NCBI GenBank assembly: GCA_902776275.1
Contig: CACYPI010000006.1
Span: 1 to 64,000, forward strand
Direction: 5' to 3'
DNA length: 64,000 bases
Origin: an uncultured Aeromonadales bacterium
GTDB lineage: Bacteria; Pseudomonadota; Gammaproteobacteria; Enterobacterales; Succinivibrionaceae
Part shown: positions 46,243-55,632 of the stretch, in pieces
Position numbering within the stretch: the stretch's first letter is position 1
How the letters are laid out: each line of letters opens with the position of its first letter
The notes under the pieces: model-generated
Database searches by the model: none
Seen by the model: the letters and a program-made list of their open reading frames with translations, nothing else
What the model was told of the DNA's origin: nothing
Made by a program: the position numbers and the translations under genes

Positions 46243-47211
46243 TTACTTGATGACCGTGAGCGAGTCGCGATCAGCGAAGATCGCCACGAATACCAGGAAC
46301 ACGATGCCCTGTATGAGCTGCATGAGCTGCGGGGTGAAGCCCATCATGGTCAGGCCCGAAAGCAGGACCACATAGAGCAGCGAGCCGACCACGCAGTTGC
46401 CGAACCTCGCCATGGCGCCGCCTGAGATCGGCATGCCGCCCAGCACCAGCGCGATGAGGATCTGGGTCTCAAGCATGTTGCCGCCCGATGAGGTCACGGA
46501 GCCGATCTTGATGGCGCTGATGAAGGCCGCGAAGCCAGTGATCGCGCCGGAGAGCACGTAGACCATGAACTTCATGCGGTCGGTCCTGATACCGGCGAAC
46601 TTGGCCGCCTGCTCGCCAGCGCCGATGGCCTTGAGGTAGACGCCGAACTTGGTGAACGTGAAGATCACAAAGCCCACTGCCACCACCGCTGCGGTGCACA
46701 CGACCTTGAAGGTGGTGCTGTCGATCATCAGTAGCTGCGGGGAGCCTGCGACCGGGCTGTTGGTGGTCAGGTACTTGATGAGGCCGCGGAACAGGAACAT
46801 GGTGCAGATCGTCACGATGAATGACTTGATCTTGCGCCTGACGTAGAAGTACCCGTTCACCGCTCCGATGGCCGCGCCGGTTGCGATGCCGGCCAAGATC
46901 GCCAGCGGGATGCTGTACTTGGAGACCGCGCACACCACGATGCACGACAATCCGAGTATCGAGCCCTGGGAGAAGTCCAATCCACCCATCGTCATGATGA
47001 AGAACACGCCCATGGACGCGATCATGATGACGTAGACCTGGGACATCGCCAGGGGCAGGTGCTTCAAAAGCCTGCCATTGGTCTCGTAGTTGAAGAAGAT
47101 GATCATCAGGATCAGACCTGCGATCGGCAACAGGGCGCGGATTAGCTTCCACCTCCTGGCGGACCTGATCTGGCTTTCCTTGCTGGTTTCAACAGCTGCT
47201 GCTTCAGTCAT
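46243..47211 (-). CDS. ABC sugar transporter permease 2
   Basis: A 322-residue permease of the ribose/xylose/galactose-type ABC importers (BPD_transp_2), with about 8-10 membrane helices. Family motifs include IMTMGGLDFSQGSILGLSCI near residue 73, VNGYFYVRRKIKSFIVTI, and the coupling region KAIGAGEQAAKFAGIRTDR near residue 194, then LVLGGMPISGGAMARFGNCV. AGGAG lies 8 nt before the ATG. It lies 16 nt after the ATPase gene and 46 nt before araA, so the cargo is probably L-arabinose. Confidence 0.9.
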   Translation of the reverse strand: MTEAAAVETSKESQIRSARRWKLIRALLPIAGLILMIIFFNYETNGRLLKHLPLAMSQVYVIMIASMGVFFIMTMGGLDFSQGSILGLSCIVVCAVSKYSIPLAILAGIATGAAIGAVNGYFYVRRKIKSFIVTICTMFLFRGLIKYLTTNSPVAGSPQLLMIDSTTFKVVCTAAVVAVGFVIFTFTKFGVYLKAIGAGEQAAKFAGIRTDRMKFMVYVLSGAITGFAAFISAIKIGSVTSSGGNMLETQILIALVLGGMPISGGAMARFGNCVVGSLLYVVLLSGLTMMGFTPQLMQLIQGIVFLVFVAIFADRDSLTVIK

Positions 47212-47227
47212 GATTCGTTCTCCTGCC

Positions 47228-48736
47228 TTAAACCATCATCTCGATGAGGTTGTTTTCGTTGAGCTCGCGGCTGCGCTTGACCTCGCCGTTCAAGGCGCCG
47301 TCCTTCATGATGATGATGCGGTCGCACATTCCTATGAGCTCCATGAGCTCCTCGGAGATCATGATGATCGACTTGCCCTGCTTCCTCATCTGATCCATCA
47401 GCTGGTAGATGTCCTGCTTAACCTTGATGTCGATGCCGCGGGTTGGCGAGTCGAGCACCACGATGTCCGACCCCTTGCCGATCCAGCGCGCAAGCACGAC
47501 CTTCTGCTTGTTGCCGCCGGAAAGCTCGGAGACAAACTGGTCCACTGCGACCATCTTTACGGACATCTCCTTGGCGTACTTGTCAGCAAAATCGTTGATC
47601 TTGCGCCAGTTGAGCAGCCCGGTCTTGCCGATGCCCAGCCTGTCGAGCGAGGGCAGCGCGATGTTGTCGCGGATGCTCTGGTTGATGACCACCGACTCGT
47701 TGTCGCGGTCCTTGGAGGTGTAGGCGATCGAGTGGGCGATGGCGGTGGGAATGTCGTTGATCTGCGTGCCGTCGGCGAGCGAGACCTCGCCCACGCGGTC
47801 AAAGCTGGCGCCGAACACGGCCTTGCCGACCTCGTGCATGCCGGACTCCGAAAGACCGCCGAATCCCAGGATCTCGCCGCGGTGCAGATCGAAGCTGACA
47901 TCGTGGATGATCCCGGGCACGCTCACGTGCTTGACTGAGAGCACCACTTCGTCGGAAACCTTCTCGCCGTAGTCGCTGCGGTAATAGCTGCCGGTCATCT
48001 CGCGGCCGACCATCAGCTTCTTGAGCTGCTCCTCGTTGACGTCCTTGCTCCTGACGGTGTCGATGTAGGTGCCGTCGCGGAGGATGGTAATGGTGTCGGA
48101 CTTGTCGAGCACCTCGGGCAGGTCATGGGAGATGAAGATGACCGTCCCGCCCTCGCGGCGGATCCTGGCCATGTGCTTGTACAGCTCCTCGCGGCCTTCC
48201 TGCGAGAGCGCGGTGGTGGTCTCGTCGATCACCACGATGCGAGGGTGGAAGTAGGTGGCCTTGACGATCTCGATGAGCTTGCGGTCCTCGAAGTTGTAGT
48301 CATCGACGAGGTTCGACGCCTTGATGCGCTCGAAGCCATAGAGCCTCAGGAGCCTGTCGGCCTCGGCGTTCATCGCCTTGGTGTCGCGGATGAAGCCGGC
48401 ATGGATGAAGCGCTCCTCATGCCCGAGGAAGATGTTCTCGGCAACGGTCAGCCCCGAAAGCGTGCCCAGCTCCTGGACGATGATCGAGATGCCCTGGTTG
48501 TTGGCGTCGACCTGGTTCTTGGGATGGACGTCCTTGCCATCGAGGGTGAACGTGCCGCTGTCTATCGAGTAGATGCCGGTCAGCATGTTCGTGAGGGTGG
48601 ACTTGCCAGAGCCGTTCTCGCCGATGAGGGCGTGCACCTCGCCCTTGGCGATGTCGAAGGAGACGTCCTTGAGGGCCTTGGTGATGCCGAATGACTTGCA
48701 AAGGTGCCTGATCTGCAAACCCTGTTCTTCGCTCAT
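47228..48736 (-). CDS. ABC sugar transporter ATPase, two nucleotide-binding domains
   Basis: A 502-residue tandem ATPase of the RbsA/MglA/AraG type. The N-terminal domain has Walker A GENGSGKSTLTNMLTG near residue 38 and Walker B IVVIDETTTALS, but its signature region reads NFEDRKLIEIVKA in place of the usual LSxGxQQ. The C-terminal domain has a degenerate Walker A (GFGGLSESGMHEVGKA), a full signature ELSGGNKQKVVLARW near residue 405, and VVLDSPTRGIDI. Only the first site is therefore likely to be normal in Walker A, as is usual in this family. AGGAG lies 6 nt before the ATG. Confidence 0.92.
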   Translation of the reverse strand: MSEEQGLQIRHLCKSFGITKALKDVSFDIAKGEVHALIGENGSGKSTLTNMLTGIYSIDSGTFTLDGKDVHPKNQVDANNQGISIIVQELGTLSGLTVAENIFLGHEERFIHAGFIRDTKAMNAEADRLLRLYGFERIKASNLVDDYNFEDRKLIEIVKATYFHPRIVVIDETTTALSQEGREELYKHMARIRREGGTVIFISHDLPEVLDKSDTITILRDGTYIDTVRSKDVNEEQLKKLMVGREMTGSYYRSDYGEKVSDEVVLSVKHVSVPGIIHDVSFDLHRGEILGFGGLSESGMHEVGKAVFGASFDRVGEVSLADGTQINDIPTAIAHSIAYTSKDRDNESVVINQSIRDNIALPSLDRLGIGKTGLLNWRKINDFADKYAKEMSVKMVAVDQFVSELSGGNKQKVVLARWIGKGSDIVVLDSPTRGIDIKVKQDIYQLMDQMRKQGKSIIMISEELMELIGMCDRIIIMKDGALNGEVKRSRELNENNLIEMMV

Positions 48737-48746
48737 TTTTCGCTCC

Positions 48747-49697
48747 TCACTTGACGATCTCGCCCTTGTTGACCTTGGTGGTCAGGGTGATGATGATCAG
48801 CAGCGCCAGGCCGCTGATGAGATCCTGGATTGCCGTCGGCGCGCCCAGGGAGATGAAACCGAAGAAGATGATGTTGACGATGAGCTCGCCCAGGATGATC
48901 GCCTGCAGCGGGATCCCGTACTTCATGAACGCAAGTCCGAAGAAGCAGCCCATGGTCGGCACGAAGTTCCTGGTCATCGAGGCCATGCCGGTCACGGCGA
49001 CCATCGAGGAGCCGTAGCTGATGGTCAAAATGGCCATCGCCCCGAAGAAGGCGCCGCTCAAGATGAAGGCGAGCACCTTGTACTTGTCGACGTTAATGCC
49101 CATGTTCTTGGCCACGAACTCGTTGGAGCCGATGGCGTAGGTGTAGGTGCCGAACCTCGTGTAGTTCAGGATCCCCCACGCTATTACAAAGGTGAGGATC
49201 GCAAGCAGGATGTCTCCGGGCATCTGGCCGAAGGCCCTGAGATCTGACGGTAGGGTCTGCTCGCGGCCGCCTGCGATGTAGTTGGCGACCGATTCATAGA
49301 TGAGCGCCAAGCCTGCGGTGACGATCATCGAAGGGATGCGCAGCTTCACGTAGAACAAGCCGTTGCACAAGCCCACGAGCGCGCCGGTGGCGACGCTGCC
49401 CAGGATGAGCCCCGGATAGCCCAGGCCGAAGTTCGTGGCCAGCTGGCAGCCCACGATGCCCGAGAGGATGATGTTGGCGCCGATTGAGAAATCGAACAGG
49501 CCCATGTCCATCACGAAGTAGAACCCGATGGCGCCGACCGTGGTTATCAGGCTTGCCTGGAAATAGCTCAGAAGGTTTGATGGGGACCCGAAGTTGTCCG
49601 GGGTCAGGATTTTGAATACGGCCCAGGAAAGGAACACTAGTGCAGTCAGCACTATGTACCCCTTGGTCGCTCCGGACATGTTCTTGAAACTAGTCAT
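48747..49697 (-). CDS. ABC sugar transporter permease 1
   Basis: A 316-residue BPD_transp_2 permease and first gene of the leftward arabinose operon. Motifs: MDMGLFDFSIGANIILSGIV near residue 64, NGLFYVKLRIPSMIVTAGLA, and the coupling loop YAIGSNEFVAKNMGINVDKY near residue 188. It pairs with permease 2, from which it differs enough to suggest a heterodimer. AGGAG lies 5 nt before the ATG. The promoter must lie in the operator-rich gap to its right. Confidence 0.9.
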   Translation of the reverse strand: MTSFKNMSGATKGYIVLTALVFLSWAVFKILTPDNFGSPSNLLSYFQASLITTVGAIGFYFVMDMGLFDFSIGANIILSGIVGCQLATNFGLGYPGLILGSVATGALVGLCNGLFYVKLRIPSMIVTAGLALIYESVANYIAGGREQTLPSDLRAFGQMPGDILLAILTFVIAWGILNYTRFGTYTYAIGSNEFVAKNMGINVDKYKVLAFILSGAFFGAMAILTISYGSSMVAVTGMASMTRNFVPTMGCFFGLAFMKYGIPLQAIILGELIVNIIFFGFISLGAPTAIQDLISGLALLIIITLTTKVNKGEIVK

Positions 49698-50300
49698 ATG
49701 CTCCTGCCATGTTTGCCCCGGTTACGCTCCGGGTTGATTGTTTACGCGACGACGCGCACAGCCTTTTCCAAGCTGCCAGATAAAAGATAGTTGGCGACTG
49801 CACGGAAATCATGCAACCGTTTACGGTTTTTCTACAGCGCGCACGTTTTTTCAGACCATGCCGGAATTTTATGCGGCACGCATCACAAAAATCGTTAAAG
49901 AGCGAAGAATTGGCGCAAAGGTTGTTTTTATCCCGCTCCCGATGTTTTCTTACGGCACATTTCATTGTTTGCCATGAAGATTTACATAAAGTTAACGATG
50001 CTTTCCTCAGCACTTGTCATACCTGTGCGCAAACGTTTGGATGGATATGGAGCATGATGAGCGCCACACGGCGTGCGCACGCAAAAAGTTACGGATAACA
50101 TGTTAATAATCATGCTGATAGCCGGAATACCGTTTGAGATAGCCAAGGATTTATTCGACATTTGTGATCCCTGCACACGTTTGCACCCTGAAAACATCTA
50201 TCATCGAAGGCAGGTGCAATGCGGGACAGCGCATCAATCCTCCGCATCGCTCCGGCACTATTAAACAGAGAAGTTACAGACAAGACATAGGGAAACAAAC
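49698..50300. promoter_or_regulatory. Arabinose divergon control region with LacI-type operators
   Basis: A 603-bp, comparatively A/T-rich gap between the divergent permease and binding-protein genes. It holds several copies of a GCAAACGTTTGC-like inverted repeat, the operator type of LacI-family regulators: GCAACCGTTTAC (49813-49824), GCGCACGTTTTT (49839-49850), GCAAACGTTTGG (50029-50040), AATACCGTTTGA (50126-50137) and GCACACGTTTGC (50173-50184). No regulator gene is next to it. Small open frames here have no coding character. I found no typical AraC-type direct repeats. Confidence 0.65.
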
Positions 50301-51443
50301 ATGAAGTTCGCATTTCGCAAATTAACATTTGCCTGCGCGTGCACCATTCTCGGCGCCGCCATGGCTTCCGTTTCCACCAGCGCCAATGCAATTGAGAACA
50401 AGGACATCAAGATCGGCGTCTCGATTTGGTCGTCCACCGACGTCCTCGGCTCCGACTGCAAGCGCGTCCTCGACGAGGCCGCCAAGGCTCTCGGCGTCCA
50501 GGTCCAGTATGTCGACCAGGGCCACGTCTCCGAGAAGGTGACCGCTTCCGTCGAGCAGCTGGCCGCTGCCGGTTGCCAGGGCATCATCATCTGCAACTCG
50601 TCGGACACTGAGATGACCTCGGCCATCAAGACCGCCAACGACAACGAGGTCTACCTCACCCAGTTCTTCCGCATCATCAACAAGGAGCACAGCCCCGATA
50701 TCTACAAGATGGCGACCGACTCCCCGTACTACATCGGCGCGGTCCACGAGAACGAGCCTGAGAACGGCGAGAAGCTGGTGCAGATCCTCATTGACAAGGG
50801 CTGCAGGAACATCGGCCTCATCGGCTGGGAGCAGGGCGATGCCACTTGGCTTGGCAGGTGGCAGGGCTACAAGGCCGGCGTTGAGAAGTGGAACAAGGCC
50901 CACCCTAACGATCAGGTGAAGCTTTCCGAGCCGCAGTACGCAGGCACCTCTTCAGAAGGCGGCTCGAAGGCTGCCGAGGCACTGATGGCTGCCAACCCGA
51001 AGCTTGACGCACTGATCCCGGCTGGCGGCGGCGGCGATCCTCTCCAGGGCGCCATTGCAGCCGTTGAGCGCGCTGGCAAGACCGGCAAGATCCACATCGT
51101 CTCCACCGACTTCCTCCCTGATCTAGGCAAGAGGCTGGAGAACGGCTCCATGGCTGGCGAGTCCGGCGGCCACTACTGCGATCCTCTGTTCGCCTTCATG
51201 ATGACCTACAACGCCATCAAGGGCAATTACAAGGACTTCGCAGGCAAGTTCGTCGACTTCAAGTTCCCGTACCTCTATGTGTCCTCTCCTAAGGATTACT
51301 CAGGCTACGAGGAGTACTTCGTCAAGCAGCTCCCTTATACCGACAAGGAGCTGGTCGACATGTCAAAGCTCGACATGAACGCCCTGCAGGCAACCGCCTC
51401 CAAGCTGTCCATCGAGGACGCGAAGGCCCGTTCCGGCAAGTAA
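50301..51443 (+). CDS. Periplasmic sugar-binding protein of ABC transporter
   Basis: A 380-residue precursor of the Peripla_BP_4 (ribose/galactose-binding) class. It has a signal peptide (KLTFACACTILGAAMAS, cleaved near SANA), then KDIKIGVSIWSSTDVLGSDC, GCQGIIICNSSDTEMTSAI near residue 93, CRNIGLIGWEQGDATWLGRW near residue 171, and PKLDALIPAGGGGDPLQGAI. AGGG lies before the ATG. It is divergent from the two permeases, the ATPase and araA, and very probably supplies L-arabinose to that transporter. Two hairpins, the second a strong terminator, follow. Confidence 0.92.
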   Translation: MKFAFRKLTFACACTILGAAMASVSTSANAIENKDIKIGVSIWSSTDVLGSDCKRVLDEAAKALGVQVQYVDQGHVSEKVTASVEQLAAAGCQGIIICNSSDTEMTSAIKTANDNEVYLTQFFRIINKEHSPDIYKMATDSPYYIGAVHENEPENGEKLVQILIDKGCRNIGLIGWEQGDATWLGRWQGYKAGVEKWNKAHPNDQVKLSEPQYAGTSSEGGSKAAEALMAANPKLDALIPAGGGGDPLQGAIAAVERAGKTGKIHIVSTDFLPDLGKRLENGSMAGESGGHYCDPLFAFMMTYNAIKGNYKDFAGKFVDFKFPYLYVSSPKDYSGYEEYFVKQLPYTDKELVDMSKLDMNALQATASKLSIEDAKARSGK

Positions 51444-51460
51444 TAAAACCGCATGGGAAA

Positions 51461-51515
51461 GCCGGGGCCCGCGGCCCCGGCATCAGAAGGCAGCGCATAA
51501 CGCGCTGCCTTTTTT
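51461..51515 (+). terminator. Tandem hairpins after sugar-binding protein gene
   Basis: The first stem, GCCGGGGCC paired with GGCCCCGGC (51461-51481), is followed by a second stem AAGGCAGCGC/GCGCTGCCTT (51487-51496 with 51502-51511, loop ATAAC) and a run of six T. The first may protect the mRNA 3' end, the second terminates. Confidence 0.9.
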
Positions 51516-51708
51516 AGTTCATGAAGATTGGTGTAAGGTTTTTGAGTGGCTGGAATGAACGCGGATCGCTTTGCATCAATGCTTGGGCCATCGTTTCATG
51601 GCCTTGTCGCTGCAAAAGGCGGGCGATGCGGCTTCATTTTGCGAATTGCGCAAATAAATTGCTGGCGAACAAGCAGATAACTCTGAGGATGCGCCTTTGA
51701 GATCCGCC

Positions 51709-52710
51709 CTACTCTGACTTGATGGCGCGGTTTAAAAGCTCAGAGGCCGCCGCCTTGCCGCTCTTGCCCTCGTAGACGATCTCGTAGAGCTCTGAGCAAA
51801 TCGGCATCTGCACGCCGCATTGCGCTGCGAGCTTGCGCATGACCGGGATCATGCCGTAGCCCTCGACCACCTGGCCTATCTTGGCCAGGGCGTCATCAGG
51901 CCTCATGCCCTGCCCCAGCATCACGCCGAAGCGGCGGTTGCGCGACTGGTTGTCGGTGCAGGTGAGGATCAGATCGCCCAATCCTGAAAGCCCCATGAAC
52001 GAGCGCTCTGATGCCCCGCGCGCCACGCCGAACCTCACCATCTCCGCAAGGCCGCGGGTTATGAGCGCGGTGCGCGCGTTGGCCCCGTAGCCGAGTCCGT
52101 CGGACATGCCAGCGGCGATCGCGATGACGTTCTTCACGGCGCCGCCAATCTGCAGCCCCGTGAGATCCGATCCCTCGTAAAGCCTGAAGGCCCGCGTGTG
52201 CATGAGCCTGCAAAGCTCCGAGGAGAACTCCTTTGGCGTGCCGGCAACCGAGATCGCAGTCGGCATGCCCGAGGCCAGCTCGCGCGCGAACGTTGGGCCC
52301 GAGAGCACGGCCATCGGGATCCCCTGCGGCAGGATCTCGGAGGCTACATCCGAGAGCAGCCTGCCATCTGGGGAGAGCCCCTTGGTGGCCCAGGCAAAGC
52401 GATGGGATGGCGTCATGTAGGGCGCGAGCGCGCCCACGACTTGAGCGAACGTGGCGCTTGGCACCACGACTAAGATGGTGTTGGAGGCCGCCGCCGCTTG
52501 TTCAAGCGATCCGGTGACCTCCAAGGTGCCGGGGAAGCGGATCCCCGGAAGGTAGGCGGTATTTTCGCGCGACTGCTGCATGGCCGCCGCCCTTTCGGGG
52601 CGGTGGTCCCACAGCATGGCCTTGAGGCCCTTGGAAGAAGCGACCACCGCCAGGGCAGTGCCGTAGGAACCGGCGCCTATGACGGAGATGTCAAATCCGC
52701 TCTGGCCCAT
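51709..52710 (-). CDS. gpsA: Glycerol-3-phosphate dehydrogenase [NAD(P)+]
   Basis: GpsA reduces dihydroxyacetone phosphate to sn-glycerol-3-phosphate for phospholipid synthesis, supplying PlsB. 333 residues with the nucleotide-binding VIGAGSYGTALAVVA near residue 10, LSGPTFARELASGMPTAISV near residue 135, the catalytic lysine in IGGAVKNVIAIAAGM near residue 187, and FMGLSGLGDLILTCTD. GGAAG lies 6 nt before the ATG. It lies 18 nt after secB, the conserved yibN-secB-gpsA order; cysE is missing from this spot and grxC is absent. Confidence 0.97.
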   Translation of the reverse strand: MGQSGFDISVIGAGSYGTALAVVASSKGLKAMLWDHRPERAAAMQQSRENTAYLPGIRFPGTLEVTGSLEQAAAASNTILVVVPSATFAQVVGALAPYMTPSHRFAWATKGLSPDGRLLSDVASEILPQGIPMAVLSGPTFARELASGMPTAISVAGTPKEFSSELCRLMHTRAFRLYEGSDLTGLQIGGAVKNVIAIAAGMSDGLGYGANARTALITRGLAEMVRFGVARGASERSFMGLSGLGDLILTCTDNQSRNRRFGVMLGQGMRPDDALAKIGQVVEGYGMIPVMRKLAAQCGVQMPICSELYEIVYEGKSGKAAASELLNRAIKSE

Positions 52711-52728
52711 GTGGACTTCCGCGCAGGA

Positions 52729-53247
52729 TTACTGCTGGGCCGCGCCTTCCTTCTTGACAGCCTCTTCCTTGGCCTTCTGGGCAGCCTCGGCCTGGCGGGC
52801 CCTGTAGAGAGCCTCGAAGTTCAGCGGGCGCAGGTTGAGCGCCGGGAAGGTCGCGCGGTTAACCAGCGAGGCGATGTGCTCGCGGGCGTACGGGAAGAGG
52901 GTGTTCGGGGCAACGGCGCCAAGCAGGTAGTGGGCGGTGGCGTCGTCGACGTTCTTGACGAGGAAGATGCCGGCCTGGTGGACTTCGGCGATGAAGGCGA
53001 TCTTGTCCTCGATCTTGCAGGTCGCGGTGACGCGCAGGTCGATCTCGAACTGATCGTCGCCGAGGCTGGTCGGCTTGGCATCGAACTCGACGGAGATCTC
53101 AGGCTTCCAAGCCATCTTGAAGACGGCGGGAGTGTTGGGGGTCTCAAGCGAGCAGTCCTTGGCGTATATCCTCAGAACCTCGAACATGGGCTGGTTCTGC
53201 TGGGCATTGGCCTGGTTCTCAGGGGTCTTTTCGTTGGTGTCTGCCAT
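52729..53247 (-). CDS. secB: Protein-export chaperone SecB
   Basis: SecB is a tetrameric chaperone that keeps preproteins unfolded and passes them to SecA. 172 residues: a Gln/Asn-rich N-terminus, then FEVLRIYAKDCSLETPNTPA near residue 22, HQAGIFLVKNVDD near residue 89, LLGAVAPNTLFPYAREHIAS near residue 107, and a charged Ala/Lys/Glu tail. Length exceeds E. coli SecB (155) because of both ends. It lies between yibN and gpsA on one transcript. Confidence 0.97.
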   Translation of the reverse strand: MADTNEKTPENQANAQQNQPMFEVLRIYAKDCSLETPNTPAVFKMAWKPEISVEFDAKPTSLGDDQFEIDLRVTATCKIEDKIAFIAEVHQAGIFLVKNVDDATAHYLLGAVAPNTLFPYAREHIASLVNRATFPALNLRPLNFEALYRARQAEAAQKAKEEAVKKEGAAQQ

Positions 53248-53277
53248 TTCCTGGTTATTCCTTATATTGGATGACTG

Positions 53278-53706
53278 TTACTTGACTGAAAGGGGAAGGT
53301 TGTCGGCCTGCCACTGGGCGATGCCACCCTCGAGCGAGACGACCTGGTAGCCGGCCTTCTTGAGGATGCGGGCGCTGTTGAAGCTGTCCGTGTCGTACTT
53401 GTCGCGGCCGACGACGATGATCTTTCGCTCGGAGCCGCCGCTGATGGAGTACCTGCCCGAGCGGATGTCGGCTGCCGGAACGTTGACCGAGCCGGGCACG
53501 TGCCCGCCCTTGAAGGTCGCCGCGCTCCTGACGTCGACGAATAGGCCGTTCTCATGGTTGACGAGGAACGTGCACTTTGCCGACGAAAGCTTCTTGATGC
53601 CGGCGGTGAGGATGCGGATCTGGACGTAGACGAGCCCGACGAGGGCGCAGACCCAGACTGCCGCGAGGATGTAGTGGCGGCCTAGGAAGGCGGTGTATTC
53701 CGCCAT
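53278..53706 (-). CDS. Membrane-anchored rhodanese-like protein, YibN type
   Basis: 142 residues from MAEYTAFLGRHYILAAVWVC, aligned to the start of E. coli YibN; an ATG 14 codons upstream is the alternative. One N-terminal membrane helix (HYILAAVWVCALVGLVYV) is followed by a rhodanese domain with NGLFVDVRSAATFKGGHVPG near residue 54. The active-site position reads IIVVGRDKYDTDS, with no cysteine, so sulfurtransferase activity is unlikely, as in YibN. Recent work links YibN to membrane-protein insertion; its job here is inferred. First gene of yibN-secB-gpsA. Confidence 0.88.
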   Translation of the reverse strand: MAEYTAFLGRHYILAAVWVCALVGLVYVQIRILTAGIKKLSSAKCTFLVNHENGLFVDVRSAATFKGGHVPGSVNVPAADIRSGRYSISGGSERKIIVVGRDKYDTDSFNSARILKKAGYQVVSLEGGIAQWQADNLPLSVK

Positions 53707-53870
53707 GTCCGCCGATGAAATGAAGTCTCCCAAAACTGACCTCTGCATGTGTAGGCTATGACTTTTTGCTGCGCAATTTTAGCATACGCGCGGCAACTCT
53801 CCCGCCGCATAGGGCGTTTGCGCTCACGCAAGTGAAAGAATTTGCGCAAGCGCCATGGCGCAGCAGACAG

Positions 53871-55632
53871 TCAGCAAACCTTTTCGACCGCTTTGGCCTC
53901 CGAACCGGAAAACACAATCGCCCAGCAGTCGAGCCTCGGCCTTTGCGCAAGCCTGGGAGCCTTCCTGTAGCGCGCAAGCTGCTCTTTTGCCTTGCGCAGG
54001 CACGACTCCACTGAGGAAGGCGTGCACTTGCCCTTGAGAGGTACTTGAGCTCGAGCAGGAAATCTATTTTGCTTGCACTGAAGTTCTCAATGAACAGGTC
54101 CCCCTGCCCGGATCACCGGTCTCAAATTCAAACGAGGGCCTCAGCGCCTTGTTGGTCCCGTTTCTTACGGAGCAGTAGAAAATCATCTGCAGCGCCTTCT
54201 CGTTAAAGCCGGAGAAGCCCGATGACAGGAGATCGGCAGTCAGGGTCCTTACGACATCGATCAATCCTTTGATGTCCTCTTTCTCAGCCATCGCCGATAA
54301 ATCGAGGTCGGGAGGAATGGCGATGTCATCCCCTTCAAGGCCAGATAGTCCAGGAAAGTCTGGAATACGATCTCGTTTGGCGGGCGATACTCCAATGATA
54401 TCTGGCTGTTGTCGCTGCCATGATTCGGCGAGAACGTCAGGAAGCCCAGATACGTGAGGAAGGAGACGAGCTGGTTGCGGTCGAAATTTCCTGCCTGGTT
54501 CAAATTCAGGTTCTGGGAACCTGGGCGACTATCGGCTTTCTATCGAGGATTTTGCTGGATATCTCGTTCACGGACTCCGGCCTTGCCAAGCGCATGACGC
54601 TTTGGAGTTTCCCAAGGTCCTCCCCCATGGAGCCGTCTTCAAGCTAGTAGGGAATGTGCCTTTGATCTATAAGATTTTTCAAGAATACCTGGCACATGTT
54701 CGTATTGAACACATGCTCGTCTGACTCAGGGGAGAACACATAGCCGTCGTAGTAGCGCTCCATGATGTCCATGATCTGGCTTTTGGTTACGCCGGGGATC
54801 CTGCTGAAGTCGACGGTTTCATCAACCACCTGTGACAGCTCATCAGCCGTAAAGCCGACCATCGAGTTGAACTCGCTTTTGGCGCTGATCTTGGTTGCGA
54901 TATTGAATCCCGAAGTCAGCGAATCCATGGAGACGGCGGAAACGCCTGTGATGAAAAAGCGCCCGATAGGCAGCCCCCTGTTTGCTCCAGATATAGCTTT
55001 TCAGGGTGCTGAAGAACCTCTTAAGCAATCCTTGATTGCCTGATACTGTCGAGCTTTTGTTTTTGAAAGCTTTCTTGTCCCTATCCAGCACCTCGTTTGA
55101 GAAGTGGTCATATTCATCGATGATCACGTAAATCCATTCGTTCTCTTTTGCCCGGTACTGGAAGTTGTTGAAGAAGTTGAAGAAGAGGGAAAGCAGTGAT
55201 TCTGGATCCTCGCGCGGGGCTTCCACCATCTGCTCGTATGAGAACCCCTTGTCAGGATGGTATTTCGAGAACTCGAAGATCCCCCTGAACAGCGCCAGCC
55301 CCAAGCTGGCCAACGCGCGGTCGGAACTGCTTGAGTCGATCCCGGAGAAATCCAGCATCAGGCAGTAGTAGGAACTAGCCTTGGGAGTCTTGTGCACATG
55401 GATCCACGCCCTCAAACGTCCGCTCAAATGCGTCCTTGAAAGCGACGTCGTAGTAAGAAAGCACGCTGGTGAAGAAGGTCTTGCCGAAGCGGCGCGGGCG
55501 CAGGAACAGCATTGCTGGCAAGTCGCTGTCTTCGGGTCGGGCTATGTACTTTGTCTTGTCTACAAAAAGCGTGTCCTTGTCAGATGCCTTCGCAAGCGGC
55601 AAATTGCCAAGGGTGAACCTCTTGAAACTCAT
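53871..55632 (-). pseudogene. Decayed AAA-ATPase-like / PD-(D/E)XK nuclease-fold gene
   Basis: A leftward gene broken into at least seven reading-frame pieces that join into about 587 residues. In order: FKRFTLGNLPLAKASDKDTL with FLRPRRFGKTFFTSVLSYY (P-loop-like, 55.4-55.6 kb), YVIIDEYDHFSNEVLDRDKK (Walker B), GFTADELSQVVDETVDF, FDRNQLVSFLTYLGFLTFSP, and a C-terminal GDLFIENFSASKIDFLLELK nuclease-fold motif ending ...DCWAIVFSGSEAKAVEKVC. Breaks lie near 55395, 54974-54978 (C run), 54644 (in-frame TAG), 54515-54517, 54330-54333 (C run), 54100-54110 and 54010. This is the common AAA-ATPase-like/PDDEXK_9 family of fermentative gut bacteria. Some breaks are at homopolymers and could be sequencing errors; the TAG is not. 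Confidence 0.85.

Noticed and set aside
49982-50391. Short open frames in the arabinose control region
   Set aside because: They overlap operators and the binding-protein start; no ribosome-binding sites or conserved pattern.
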